NCBI RefSeq assembly: GCF_028623165.1
Contig: NZ_CP117768.1
Location: forward strand, 682,001 to 746,000
DNA from: Nostoc sp. UHCC 0926
GTDB taxonomy: Bacteria > Cyanobacteriota > Cyanobacteriia > Cyanobacteriales > Nostocaceae
Direction: 5' to 3'
Length of the DNA stretch: 64,000 nt
Part shown: one piece after another, positions 55,932 to 64,000 of the stretch
Layout: each line of letters opens with the position of its first letter
Numbering within the stretch: position 1 is the stretch's first letter
Made by a program: the position numbers and the translations under genes
Notes under the pieces: generated by a model
What the model was told of the DNA's origin: nothing
Databases searched by the model: none
Seen by the model: the letters and a program-made list of their open reading frames with translations, nothing else

Positions 55932-56282
55932 TATTTTGTTTATTAGTCAAGGGTCAAGCAATTTTGGATTTTGGATTGCCGATAGCGTAGCGTTAGCGAG
56001 TCATCGAGCGTCTTTTGGATTGAAAGAGACCACTCCACAAGAGTTGGGCAAGATGATTTTAAATTTTGGATCTTGGATTTGTTCCGCCCACTTTAAGCGG
56101 GACATGAACCGAAATAATTTTTAATTCTTCAATTCTTTAATCTAAAATCTAAAATCTAAAATCTAAAATTGGCAGGGTCAATAGTCAAGGGTCAAAACAC
56201 CTTAGACTGTTGACCCTTAAATCTGGGTAGAGCTAAGGTTTTTTATGCTTTTATAGAGATAGGTGAAGTTTTGTAAAAAGCA
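55932..56282. repeat. heptamer arrays with a dispersed repeat inserted
   Basis: TTTTGGATTTTGGATT at 55963-55978 is followed by a 33-base block (GCCGATAGCGTAGCGTTAGC onward) and then TTTTGGATT again at 56011. So a small dispersed repeat has landed in a TTTGGAT heptamer array. A second array, AATCTAA repeats, occupies 56140-56167. No gene. Confidence 0.7.
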
Positions 56283-56906
56283 TTGAGTATTACTTTTACG
56301 CCCACAAACAACTTAACACTGCCAGCAGCTTGGCATCGCCTCACTCCGATTTGGCAAGGAGGGGAGGAAATAATTCAACAAAGTTTACCTCATACTCAGC
56401 TAGCACCTGCTTGGCAGCTAATGCTTTTGGGTGACGGCTCTCCAACACGTCACCTAGAATTGCTCACAGGTGAGCCTGTAGAAGTAGATGTGATTGATAT
56501 GTCATTGATTGGCATGGACTTGGATGGTGCGCCTGAATTAATCCAAACTGTCCCAGGGCCGCGACTACGGCGACAAGTGTGGCTGCATACTGCTTCTGGT
56601 CAACGATTAGCCTACGCCACTTCGTGGTGGGAAGCCAGTCATGTAGATGAGTATTTGCAAAACCGTTCATTACCAATTTGGGCTAGTTTGGCTCGTCTTC
56701 GCACAGAGTTGTATCGGGATGTTCGAGGAATTTACTACGGTGACTCATCGGCGCTAGAGTCTGGTTTTGATGTAACTGGGCCTTTTTGGGGTCGCCATTA
56801 CTTGTTTTGGCATCATGGACAGCCACTGACTTTAATTTATGAAGTTTTTTCGCCTTATTTAACCAAATATTTGGGAGCTATGCAATTAAATTCAAAAAAT
56901 CAGTAA
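56283..56906 (+). CDS. chorismate pyruvate-lyase, cyanobacterial type (DUF98)
   Basis: A 207-residue protein of the DUF98 family. PAWQLMLLGDGSPTRHLELL, RRQVWLHTASGQRLAYATSW and RGIYYGDSSALESGF match the cyanobacterial lyase that makes 4-hydroxybenzoate from chorismate for plastoquinone. The start is TTG 56283; no in-frame ATG precedes MLLGD (residue 47), which would remove conserved sequence. No signal peptide. Single gene. Confidence 0.88.
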   Translation: MSITFTPTNNLTLPAAWHRLTPIWQGGEEIIQQSLPHTQLAPAWQLMLLGDGSPTRHLELLTGEPVEVDVIDMSLIGMDLDGAPELIQTVPGPRLRRQVWLHTASGQRLAYATSWWEASHVDEYLQNRSLPIWASLARLRTELYRDVRGIYYGDSSALESGFDVTGPFWGRHYLFWHHGQPLTLIYEVFSPYLTKYLGAMQLNSKNQ

Positions 56907-57297
56907 AAAGCCTGAAGAGAATATTGCTTTTGAGTTTTGATTGCTATTTAGATAACTCAGGACTTACGCAAAAATCGCCGAAAAGCTTAATTTAGCGTAG
57001 ACACGTAGTGGCTTGCCGCAGGCTAGCGCCAAGACGATAAGCAACTGCCAGCGGTATCGTCAAAGACCTACGAGTAATTTACCCACACAAGCGATGCCTA
57101 TTGCAACCCCTACCACTTCTCCTTCTCCTGAGGGAGAGGCTGCGCCAACGGAGACGCTAGCGCGAACGTGGAAGCAAGCTACGCGTAGCGGCGACCACAG
57201 GAGAAGCGGGAACGCCTAAAAGTAGAAACAGGAAATCCCAGATGAAGTATTTGAGATCGGTAAAAATCTAAAATAGAGTCATCCCCCAAAACCAACC
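56907..57297. other. spacer filled with small dispersed repeats
   Basis: CAGGACTTACGCA at 56968 recalls the end motif at 29452. From 57000 to 57200 there are tandem fragments of dispersed repeats (GTGGCTTGCCGCAGGCTAGC, GAGGCTGCGCCAACGGAGAC, AGCTACGCGTAGCGGCGACC). An open frame over them is only a by-product. No gene. Confidence 0.6.
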
Positions 57298-57769
57298 ATG
57301 ATTCAACTCAAAACCCAACTCACCCTCGAAGAATTTGTCGCACTTCCCGAAGGAGACATCATCTCCGAACTCATTGATGGAGAAGCTGTTCCCAAATTCA
57401 AAAACGATGTAATGTCACCAAAATTTTTTCATCGTTCTATAACAGGTGCATTATTTATACTAACGTTCCCCTGATGCTGCTTGGGTAAAATTGGAGCGCT
57501 GGGAAGCTTTAACACCAGAAGAACGAAAAAAATTTCCGCCACTTGTACCCGACTTTGTGATTGAACTGCGTTCGGAGACAGATCGGCTTGCACCGATTCA
57601 AGAGAAAATGCAGGAATACATCAAGAATGGTCTGCGTTTGGGTTGGCTGATTAATCCTCAAGATGCAAAAGTGGAAATTTACCGGCTTTTGAAGGCTGTA
57701 GAAGTTCTGCAAATGCCAGCGATTCTTTCTGGAGAAGATATATTACCTGAATTTGAATTGCGAGTATAG
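57298..57769 (+). pseudogene. broken Uma2 (DUF820) gene
   Basis: The N-terminal part, MIQLKTQLTLEEFVALPEGD onward from ATG 57298, is a normal Uma2 start but hits a TGA at 57472 after 58 codons. From about 57461 the sequence continues as the C-terminal two thirds of a Uma2 gene in another frame (WEALTPEERKKFPPLVPDFV, then LRSETDRLAPIQEKM). That part is nearly identical over about 350 bases to the intact gene at 58393-58742. The N-terminal part is not similar to that gene. It looks like a recombination product between two Uma2 genes, with loss of the middle. Confidence 0.8.
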
Positions 57770-58137
57770 GTAGGCAATAAGCTTTCAGGGCATAGCCTAG
57801 CTTGCCGCATTCTCCCAAAAAATACTGCACTTATGATGTGGCGCTAAGGCGCAGCCCGCCGCAGGCATCGCTACCGAGCAAAACCAAGTAGCTGAAATCA
57901 TACAATTAAATTATCAAAGGAACGTTGAATTATTGTTGCAGCGATCGCCTCTGGTAGTAGTGCCGTTAAATTAATGAGTTTTCGGTGATGATTTGCTGTT
58001 ATTAGGCGAAACCAAACGTAGTACTGATAGTTTAGAAGATTCCTTATTTGAAGGGCTAGAAATTACGCCTCAACAAATCTTCCAACAAGCAAGAATTTCC
58101 GACTGATGTTAGCAACAAAAGCACGAGGAAAGGTTTA
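57770..58137 (+). pseudogene. probable gene remnants between the Uma2 copies
   Basis: A dispersed repeat (AAGGCGCAGCCCGCCGCAGG) is at 57847-57866. After it come two coding-like pieces in different frames: NQVAEIIQLNYQRNVELLLQ (57880-57975) and DDLLLLGETKRSTDSLEDSL, then ITPQQIFQQARISD, stop at 58106 (57987-58106). Their composition is gene-like but the frame is broken between them, so this is probably a decayed gene. I do not recognise the family. Confidence 0.35.
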
Positions 58138-58701
58138 ATGAATACTGTTGTGCTAAATCTAGAACCGATTGCTCATTTAACCGATGAGCAATTTTATCAA
58201 TTGTGTATTGCCAATCGTGATTTAAGCCTGGAAATGAATGCAGCCGGAGAATTAATCATTATGCCACCAGTAGGAGGAGAAAGCGGAAATCAAGAAGCTG
58301 GACTGATCGCTGATTTAGAAATTTGGAATCGTCAAGCTAAATTAGGGAAAGTTTTTAGTTCTTCAACTATCTTTATACTTCCCAATGGTGCAAAACGTTC
58401 CCCTGATGCTGCTTGGGTAAAATTAGAGCGCTGGGAAGCTTTAACACCAGAAGAACGAAAAAAATTTCCGCCACTTGTACCCGACTTTGTGATTGAACTG
58501 CGTTCGGAGACAGATCGGCTTGCACCGATTCAAGAGAAAATGCAGGAATACATCAAGAATGGTCTGCGTTTGGGTTGGCTGATTAATCCTCAAGATGCAA
58601 AAGTGGAAATTTACCGGCTTTTAAAAGCTGTAGAAGTTCTGCAAATGCCAGCGATTCTTTCTGGAGAAGATATATTACCTGAATTTGAGTTGCAAGTATA
58701 G
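58138..58701 (+). CDS. Uma2 family (DUF820) PD-(D/E)XK nuclease-like protein
   Basis: A 187-residue intact Uma2 protein. After LTDEQFYQLCIANRDLSLEM come the fold motifs ELIIMPPVGGESGNQEAGLI, KRSPDAAWVKLERWEALTPE (Asp), PDFVIELRSETDRLAPIQEK (E-x-R-S with Lys) and LRLGWLINPQDAKVEIY. The C-terminal two thirds are duplicated upstream in the broken copy. No coiled-coil tail, unlike the Uma2 protein at 18333. Function of the family is unsettled. Confidence 0.85.
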   Translation: MNTVVLNLEPIAHLTDEQFYQLCIANRDLSLEMNAAGELIIMPPVGGESGNQEAGLIADLEIWNRQAKLGKVFSSSTIFILPNGAKRSPDAAWVKLERWEALTPEERKKFPPLVPDFVIELRSETDRLAPIQEKMQEYIKNGLRLGWLINPQDAKVEIYRLLKAVEVLQMPAILSGEDILPEFELQV

Positions 58702-59165
58702 GTAGGCGATAAGCTTTCAGGGCATAGCTTTACTTACCACATTTTCCATCTAAAAGATGCGATCGCTCATTAAAAATTGTGGCCAAAGTACTTCATATTC
58801 CTTTCTCTGGAACGAACGGAAGCTTTGCCAACCCAGAGTAATGTCAGCTAATCATGACTTGCTGCTTTGTCCAGTTAGTTATATTCTCAAATTGCTTGGA
58901 CTAACAGATTTACTTGCGGAAACTTTCTGACTGAGGAATTAATCTTAGGGAAACGTCCTACGAAATTCAACAAAGCGTGTTAAAAATGGTAACTGAGCCA
59001 AAAACATAGCTTTTTAAAGACTCGGGAAGGTTTATTACGGAAATATCATCTGTGTCTAGGATGGAGAAATTTATGCACTTAACTGCCCTAGATAACGAGA
59101 AAGTTTTTGGTTAACTTAACCAATCAAACAAGTAATGAGTTTGCAAGTATAAGGTATAGGTTTCA
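58702..59165. other. spacer with no gene seen
   Basis: The first 40 bases (TAGGTAGGCGATAAGCTTTC onward) still belong to the duplicated block. Beyond that no repeat or gene is supported. Confidence 0.4.
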
Positions 59166-60917
59166 ATGGCACCGCCTCTTGTGTCTGTTCCAATGAAGAA
59201 AAATAAGAAACCGTCTTTGGTGCTGACGCTCTCCGCTGCTGGGTTATTTATTGGTGCAGGGAGCGCGGCATACTGGTTGTTAAGCCAGAGACAACTATCT
59301 TCCAACGATTTGCTAGTAGGTGCAAATATTATTCCTGGTGATGCTCTGTTTGCGGTTTCTCTGACAACAGATCCCCAGCAGTGGCAGAAATTGCGGCAGT
59401 TTGGGACAAAACAAACCCAAGCAGAACTGGATAAAAATTTAGTACAATTGCGCGATCGCTTTCTGACAAATAATGGTTACGACTTCCAGAAAGATGTCGC
59501 TCCTTGGGTAGGCGATGACGTCACAATCGCATTTCTTGCCCCAGACACAGCGAGTAAACCTGCACCTAAACCAGTTGCTACCACCGATGAAGATACTGCT
59601 AACGATCAGCAGTCGATGGTAATAGTATTGCCAGTGAAAGACCCAGAAATCGCCAAAAACATTTTGGCACGACCGAAAACCCTTAAACAAGGCAAATGGA
59701 TTGACCGTACTTATCAAGGAATCGCCATCAAACAAAGTGAGGGACAAGCAGGGGAGAACTTCTCAGCGGCATTACTAGATGGGCATTTTTTAGTCATAAC
59801 TGATAGTCCCAAAGCCACAGAACGAGCAATTGACGCCTACAAAAATAAAACATCCCTAGCCACAACAGGGGGCTTTGCTGAGAATTTTCCGAAAATTGCC
59901 AATTACCAACCTTTTGCCCAGTTTTACGTAAATGTGCCAACAGCAGCCAAAATAGCCGCAGCTTCTCCAAACCGCCCTTTACCTGCTCAAGTTTTGGCTC
60001 AACTGCAAAATAACCAAGGTTTAGCGGGGACAATGACCTTAGAGCCAGAAGGAATTCGCTTAAAGGGCGTTTCTTGGCTAAACCCTAATAGTCAACGGGT
60101 GCTGGCGGTGGAAAACAAAGCTGGGAAAATGCAAAGCCGTGTCCCAGCGGAAACCTTAATGATGCTCTCTGGCGGTAACTTGCAGCGGTTGTGGGGAGAT
60201 TACGTTTTAACATCTCAGGGAAATCCCCTCTCGCCGATCGCGCCAGAACAGATCAGAGGTGGGATAAAATCTCTTACTAATCTCGATTTAGATAAGGATT
60301 TGCTCGATTGGATGAAAGGCGAATTTTCCTTATCAGTGATTCCTACTACTCCAAAACAAGGTTCACCAGATGATTTTCGTGCGGGTTTAGTGTTCATGGT
60401 ACAGGCAAGCAATCGCCAATCAGCTGAAGCATCCATAAAACAGCTCGATGAAGTGATGAGAAATCAATACCAGTTCCAAGTCCAATCGGCAAAAGTCGCA
60501 GGTCAACCTGTTATAAACTGGGTTTCACCCTATGGTACGTTAACTGCCACCCACGGCTGGTTAGATGGAGATGTCGCCTTTCTAGTAGTGGGCGCTCCGA
60601 TCACTGATAAAATTGTTCCCCAACCCAACAACATACTAGCTAGCACTCTTCCCTTCCAACAAACAGTTCCTACAGAACTAAATCCGACAAATGGTCAATT
60701 TTTCTTGGATGTGGAACGAACTGTGAAAAATTTCCCTTTACCAACTCTAATTCCCAATCAAGAAACTTTGCTAGATGCAACGCGCTCAATTGGGATGACA
60801 TCTGCTGTCAGCGACAGTCGCAGTAACCGTTATGACATTTTTATCGCACTAAAAAAAGTTACCAACATGACTACATTGCCTAGTCCAGAAAGCAGTAAGA
60901 GCAACTCTGTTAGATAG
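59166..60917 (+). CDS. DUF3352 domain protein, membrane-anchored
   Basis: A 583-residue protein. One membrane helix (about 19-41, VLTLSAAGLFIGAGSAAYWL) is followed by a large extracytoplasmic DUF3352 domain: LVGANIIPGDALFAVSLTTD, LTNNGYDFQKDVAPWVGDDV, and repeats of the pattern A-x-x-x-L-x-P-E-G. Internal half-repeats (GDALFAVS.. and RVPAETLMMLSGG..) suggest two related lobes. The family is common in cyanobacteria with no known role. A start at ATG 59193 (MKKNKKPSL) is equally possible. Confidence 0.85.
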   Translation: MAPPLVSVPMKKNKKPSLVLTLSAAGLFIGAGSAAYWLLSQRQLSSNDLLVGANIIPGDALFAVSLTTDPQQWQKLRQFGTKQTQAELDKNLVQLRDRFLTNNGYDFQKDVAPWVGDDVTIAFLAPDTASKPAPKPVATTDEDTANDQQSMVIVLPVKDPEIAKNILARPKTLKQGKWIDRTYQGIAIKQSEGQAGENFSAALLDGHFLVITDSPKATERAIDAYKNKTSLATTGGFAENFPKIANYQPFAQFYVNVPTAAKIAAASPNRPLPAQVLAQLQNNQGLAGTMTLEPEGIRLKGVSWLNPNSQRVLAVENKAGKMQSRVPAETLMMLSGGNLQRLWGDYVLTSQGNPLSPIAPEQIRGGIKSLTNLDLDKDLLDWMKGEFSLSVIPTTPKQGSPDDFRAGLVFMVQASNRQSAEASIKQLDEVMRNQYQFQVQSAKVAGQPVINWVSPYGTLTATHGWLDGDVAFLVVGAPITDKIVPQPNNILASTLPFQQTVPTELNPTNGQFFLDVERTVKNFPLPTLIPNQETLLDATRSIGMTSAVSDSRSNRYDIFIALKKVTNMTTLPSPESSKSNSVR

Positions 60918-61054
60918 GGGAGTGGGGAGATGAGGAAGAAATAACCAATGCCCAATGCCCTATTTCCCATTTCCCCTGTTTCATAACCCTGTAAGCATAT
61001 AGGATCAGAACAGTCAGAATCCATATTTAAAATCATCCACGGAGAGAACACTTT

Positions 61055-62116
61055 ATGAATCTAGTTGTACTCCAGAACTGGCTGGACAATGCCTCCTTTG
61101 CCATATTATTCCTGACAATGCTGGTGTATTGGGGAGGAGCGGCTTTTCCGAATCTGCCTTATCTAGCCGCTTTGGGGACAGCTGGGATGGCGATCGCTAA
61201 TTTGTGTATGGCTACTCTACTAGGGGCACGATGGATAGAAGCTGGTTACTTTCCCTTAAGTAATTTGTATGAATCTCTATTTTTCTTAACTTGGGGAATT
61301 ACCACAGTCCATCTAATTGCCGAAAGTAGTAGCCGTAGCCGCTTAGTAGGAGTTGTTACAGCTCCTGTGGCAATGGCGATCGCTGCTTTTGCTACTATGA
61401 CATTACCATCCCAGATGCAAGCGTCAGAACCCCTAGTACCTGCCTTGAAATCAAATTGGTTGATGATGCATGTCAGCGTCATGATGTTGAGTTATTCTGC
61501 TTTGATGGTGGGTGCGTTATTAGCGATCGCTTTTTTAGTGGTGACTCGTGGTAAAAACATCCAACTACAAGGTAGTTCTGTAGGGACTGGTGGCTATCGC
61601 AGCAACGGCTACCGCTTACACAAAGCATCTGAGCTAATTTCTCAACCATCAGCGCCTTCTGCCGAAAATAACGGCTTTGCTCGTTTTGAAAGTAGTAGCA
61701 ACGGCAACGGTAACGGTAACACTGCTGTTTTGAATTTAGTAACTACCCCTGAGTCTCAAGCCGTAGCATCTGCTGAACCGCTTTCACCCCAGCGCCTTAG
61801 CCTTGCCGAAACCCTCGACAACATCAGCTATCGCATCATTGGACTAGGATTTCCCTTGCTGACAATTGGGATCATTGCCGGTGGTGTTTGGGCTAACGAA
61901 GCTTGGGGTTCCTACTGGAGTTGGGACCCCAAAGAAACTTGGGCATTAATCACCTGGTTAGTGTTCGCCGCCTACCTTCACGCCCGAATCACTCGCGGTT
62001 GGCAAGGGCGCAGTCCCGCAATTTTAGCCTCGACGGGCTTTGTTGTTGTTTGGGTTTGCTATCTCGGTGTAAATCTTTTGGGTAAAGGTTTACATTCTTA
62101 CGGTTGGTTCTTTTAG
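61055..62116 (+). CDS. ccsA: cytochrome c assembly protein CcsA (also named CcsB/ResC)
   Basis: A 353-residue membrane protein with about eight helices. The tryptophan-rich heme-binding WWD motif [20 protein letters not shown] is near residue 286, and the conserved His residues flank it ([20 protein letters not shown] and [12 protein letters not shown]). It handles heme for system II cytochrome c maturation (cytochrome f, c6). Between helices 4 and 5 is a low-complexity loop of Ser/Asn/Gly (about 185-235) longer than usual. GGAGAG precedes the ATG at 61055. Naming differs between plant (CcsA/Ycf5) and bacterial (CcsB) usage. Confidence 0.92.
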   Translation: MNLVVLQNWLDNASFAILFLTMLVYWGGAAFPNLPYLAALGTAGMAIANLCMATLLGARWIEAGYFPLSNLYESLFFLTWGITTVHLIAESSSRSRLVGVVTAPVAMAIAAFATMTLPSQMQASEPLVPALKSNWLMMHVSVMMLSYSALMVGALLAIAFLVVTRGKNIQLQGSSVGTGGYRSNGYRLHKASELISQPSAPSAENNGFARFESSSNGNGNGNTAVLNLVTTPESQAVASAEPLSPQRLSLAETLDNISYRIIGLGFPLLTIGIIAGGVWANEAWGSYWSWDPKETWALITWLVFAAYLHARITRGWQGRSPAILASTGFVVVWVCYLGVNLLGKGLHSYGWFF

Positions 62117-62328
62117 TAACCGTTTAAATAAAACTACCTCACTCACGCTACCGCGCACCCTCCCCTTGGTAAGGGGAGGGGTAACGCGAGAACTATAGGC
62201 TAATTTACAGGACATTAAATTATTACTGAATTGTTATTTGAGCAGCACTAAATCTATAAAATCATCATTTTGTTTCGGATGAACTGTTATATCTCTGGAA
62301 AATATAGATTTATTGACAGGAGATTTTT

Positions 62329-62667
62329 ATGGAAGATGGATTCGAGAGACTAAACCATGATGAAGTTGTGTCTATAGAACCGGACACTTTTAATAAGTTA
62401 AATATTGCTAAAACCTTTAAAGTCCGTGATTTGATTACAGCAATTAAGGAATTTATTGGAGCAGAAGAGACAGATGAAGTAAATTTATATACCCAGGGAT
62501 TAAATTGTGAAGTTTTGCAATTTAGTAATTTGGGATGGAAAAAAGGAAAAGTTAGACTTGCTTTAGAATTTTGTCCTGATGAATCTGAGTCACCACTTGA
62601 TGAAATTTTTCAAAAACTCAAACAAGTAGAAAACGAATACCCAATGAGCGATCACACTAAAGTCTGA
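62329..62667 (+). CDS. KGK-domain family protein
   Basis: A 112-residue soluble acidic protein. The central KGK signature is in LQFSNLGWKKGKVRLALEFC (about 70-89), preceded by TFKVRDLITAIKEFIGAEET. KGK proteins are a small family found mainly in filamentous cyanobacteria, without known function. ACAGGAGA lies six bases ahead of the ATG, a good ribosome site. The gene stands alone in a repeat-rich region. Confidence 0.8.
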   Translation: MEDGFERLNHDEVVSIEPDTFNKLNIAKTFKVRDLITAIKEFIGAEETDEVNLYTQGLNCEVLQFSNLGWKKGKVRLALEFCPDESESPLDEIFQKLKQVENEYPMSDHTKV

Positions 62668-62762
62668 GAACTTTACTCACTTTCTGCTAGTCTACGGTGT
62701 AAACACAAGTCTTCTAGAGTTGCCCCATAGGTTTTTGATCCCCGCAACCCCCCTTAAAAAGT

Positions 62763-62927
62763 TACGGTGTACACACAAGTCGGAAATATCCTACGAACCT
62801 GGGTTTAGACTCTCGTATTACCGCACCCTGACCCTCCCCTTTCTAAGGGGAGGGAACCAGATTTCCGATCTCCCCCCAATACATCGGGGGGATTAAGGGG
62901 GGTAATACGACTTGTGTATACACGGTA
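62763..62927. mobile_element. 165-bp element with 19-bp inverted ends and 9-bp target duplication
   Basis: TACGGTGTACACACAAGTC at 62763 and GACTTGTGTATACACGGTA ending at 62927 are inverted repeats matching at 17 of 19 positions. CTTAAAAAG stands on both sides (62753-62761 and 62930-62938). Joining the flanks restores CCCCCTTAAAAAGGGGGGC, a common palindromic repeat. The interior has two hairpins (CCCTCCCCTTTCTAAGGGGA and CCCCCCAATACATCGGGGGG). A further left-end copy, TACGGTGTAAACACAAGTC, is at 62693-62711. No coding capacity. Confidence 0.8.
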
Positions 62928-63060
62928 GCCTTAAAAAGGGGGGCAAGAACAAGCACAACTTGCCCAACAAGCTAAACAATGTGTTTAATTGCTAGCAGAA
63001 CGGTTGCGATCGCTTGGCATAGATCCTGATTCTCTGTCCTGAATTGCTGTAAGGGAACTC

Positions 63061-63136
63061 CAACAAATAAATTATCCAATCTTGTGGGGCAAGATGCCCA
63101 CCCAGTTCACAGGACGGGCGAGACGGCCATCCTACA
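63061..63136. repeat. dispersed repeat shared with 11635-11662
   Basis: CAACAAATAAATTATCCAAT, then CTTGTGGG, is identical to the sequence at 11635-11662. Here it continues as GGCAAGATGCCCACCC..ACAGGACGGGCGAGACGGCC, a hairpin-rich tail absent from the first copy, which may therefore be truncated. Confidence 0.65.
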
Positions 63137-63151
63137 AGAAATATTGGGATA

Positions 63152-63303
63152 TATAGCGATCGATCGTTTGTATGCAATACACTCTGACCTCACTTCCATT
63201 CCTCTCTCCTAAAAGGAGAGAGGCTTTGAAACTTACTCCCCAACGCTAGCAGGGAAGGGGCTGGGGGTTAGGTCTGTATTCCATGCAATTGAGAAGCGCT
63301 ATA
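63152..63303 (-). mobile_element. 150-bp inverted-repeat element, copy 3 (inverted)
   Basis: On the minus strand it reads like copy 1: ATAGCGCTTCTCAATTGCAT, then AATACAGACCTAACCCCCAG, GAGAGAGGAATGGAAGTGAG and TATTGCATACAAACGATCGA to TCGCTATA. The terminal TATAGCG is kept at both ends, but the left arm has ATCGATC instead of CTTCTC. No coding capacity. Confidence 0.78.
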
Positions 63304-63327
63304 TTTTATTATTTGGGAGTTCCTAAA

Positions 63328-63440
63328 GACTCGTCAACGAGTATCAAACACTCGTTAACGGAGTTCAGAGGTGGATGAATCCAGTTCAAATACTCGTTAA
63401 CGAATATAAAAGACTCATCTGCGAGTATCCAAGACTCATT
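63328..63440. repeat. degenerate repeats of the palindrome ACTCGTTAACGAGT
   Basis: Units GACTCGTCAACGAGTATC, CACTCGTTAACGGAGTTC, TACTCGTTAACGAATATA, GACTCATCTGCGAGTATC and GACTCATTACAG follow one another at irregular spacing. The palindromic unit suggests a decaying STRR or protein-binding cluster. The neighbouring TPR gene ends at 63527. Confidence 0.6.
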
Positions 63441-63526
63441 ACAGCAATTTTCATTTACTTAAATCACACTCTTGCCTTCTTCTATGCGCCTTTGCGCCTT
63501 TGCGTGAGACAAAAATCTTTCAGTAA

Positions 63527-64000
63527 TTACGAATTACGCATTACCCTATCCAGACTTGCACTCAGACTTTCAGCATCCGGTGACTTCAATCGCTGCAAAA
63601 TCTCTAAAGCTGGTTGCAAATAGGATATCGCTTTAGTGTATTCACCCTGTTGTTCTGCCAAATGTCCTAACCACCACAGAGTCATTGCTTTGCCTTGGAC
63701 ATTTTCAATGTGTTCATTTATTTCCAAAGACTGATTGAAAAGTGCGATCGCTTCATCCACATTCCCTTTGTTGGCGTAGATATTTCCCAGACATTGCAAC
63801 GTCACCGCTTTACCTTTGACATTACCAATGCGTTCATTTATTTCCAAAGACTGATTGTAGAGTGCGATCGCTTTATCCACATCCCCTTTGTTGGCGTAGA
63901 TACCTGCTAGTTCGTGCAACGTCGCCGCTTTGCCTTGGACATCACCAATGCGTTCTGTTATTTCCAAAGACTGATTGAAAAGTGCGATCGCTTCATCCAC
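63527..64000 (-). CDS. TPR-repeat protein (C-terminal part, runs off the window)
   Basis: At least 157 codons, the reading frame being open to the window edge, so the true start is outside. It has four TPR units of 40 residues with the core AIALFNQSLEI-x-E-R/H-I-x-N/D-V-x-GKA and YANKGDVDKAIALYNQSLEI. The repeats are almost identical at DNA level (120-bp period). The C-terminus QPALEILQRLKSPDAESLSA is a common end of cyanobacterial TPR proteins, often attached to NB-ARC or CHAT domains. Those domains cannot be seen here. Confidence 0.85.
   Translation of the reverse strand: MDEAIALFNQSLEITERIGDVQGKAATLHELAGIYANKGDVDKAIALYNQSLEINERIGNVKGKAVTLQCLGNIYANKGNVDEAIALFNQSLEINEHIENVQGKAMTLWWLGHLAEQQGEYTKAISYLQPALEILQRLKSPDAESLSASLDRVMRNS

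Noticed and set aside
57013..57219. Open frame before the broken Uma2 gene
   Set aside because: It consists of dispersed-repeat sequence.
63718..64000. Possible CRISPR or satellite from the 120-bp period
   Set aside because: The repeats are in frame and encode TPR units.

Overview
The window reads as chromosomal DNA of a filamentous cyanobacterium, most likely a Nostoc or close Nostocales relative. The gene content supports this: psbX, ycf66, a high-light-inducible protein, a cyAbrB regulator, the cyanobacterial chorismate lyase, cytochrome-c assembly CcsA, a cyanobacterial primary sigma factor, and sensor kinases with cyanobacteriochrome-like GAF domains. So does the repeat content: frequent GCGATCGC (HIP1) octamers, heptamer STRR arrays such as AAAATCC and its variants, small dispersed repeats related to TAGCCCGTCGTAGACATCGC, and several short inverted-repeat elements. 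No species is claimed.

Layout. 1-7 kb (minus strand): a TetR regulator, a small secreted repeat protein, and an efflux system of HlyD/MacA adaptor, MacB-type permease, ABC ATPase and TolC, with a glyoxalase-fold protein and a 150-bp repeat lodged between permease and ATPase. 7-18 kb: a secreted TPR protein, a CheY-like regulator, a GyrA/ParC-family topoisomerase subunit, an HLIP, the primary sigma factor, a 1.66-kb gene-free stretch, gyrB and miaA. 18-28 kb: a Uma2 nuclease-like protein, glcD, a GH10-like secreted hydrolase, a degenerate sensor kinase, tRNA-Lys, a flavin monooxygenase, an OmpR-type regulator and hisG. 28.9-35 kb: a repeat-rich spacer, then a tight three-gene sensory cassette (cyanobacteriochrome-like kinase, Rcp1-like receiver, hybrid kinase).

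35-47 kb: secreted proteins, a DUF1003 protein, ychF, yidD, a phytol-kinase-like protein convergent with a pheophytinase-like hydrolase, a thioredoxin-fold protein, pyrH-frr, a geranylgeranyl-reductase-family flavoprotein and a CPBP protease. 47-56 kb: cyAbrB, an SdhB/FrdB iron-sulfur subunit, two tandem propeller lipoproteins, psbX-ycf66, YggT, accC and tRNA-Leu. 56-64 kb: chorismate lyase, a duplicated and partly broken Uma2 locus, a DUF3352 protein, ccsA, a KGK protein, a run of small mobile elements, and the end of a TPR gene.

The most informative observations are: a sensor kinase that has lost its phospho-acceptor His and ATP-site Asn yet keeps a two-cysteine DXCF-type GAF; a second two-cysteine GAF kinase in a complete relay cassette; small inverted-repeat elements whose insertions can be reconstructed base by base, including a 90-bp element in a 20-bp tandem array with a TA duplication and a 165-bp element flanked by a 9-bp duplication; and an STRR array translated in frame within the topoisomerase gene. 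I saw no convincing new defence system, prophage or CRISPR array.
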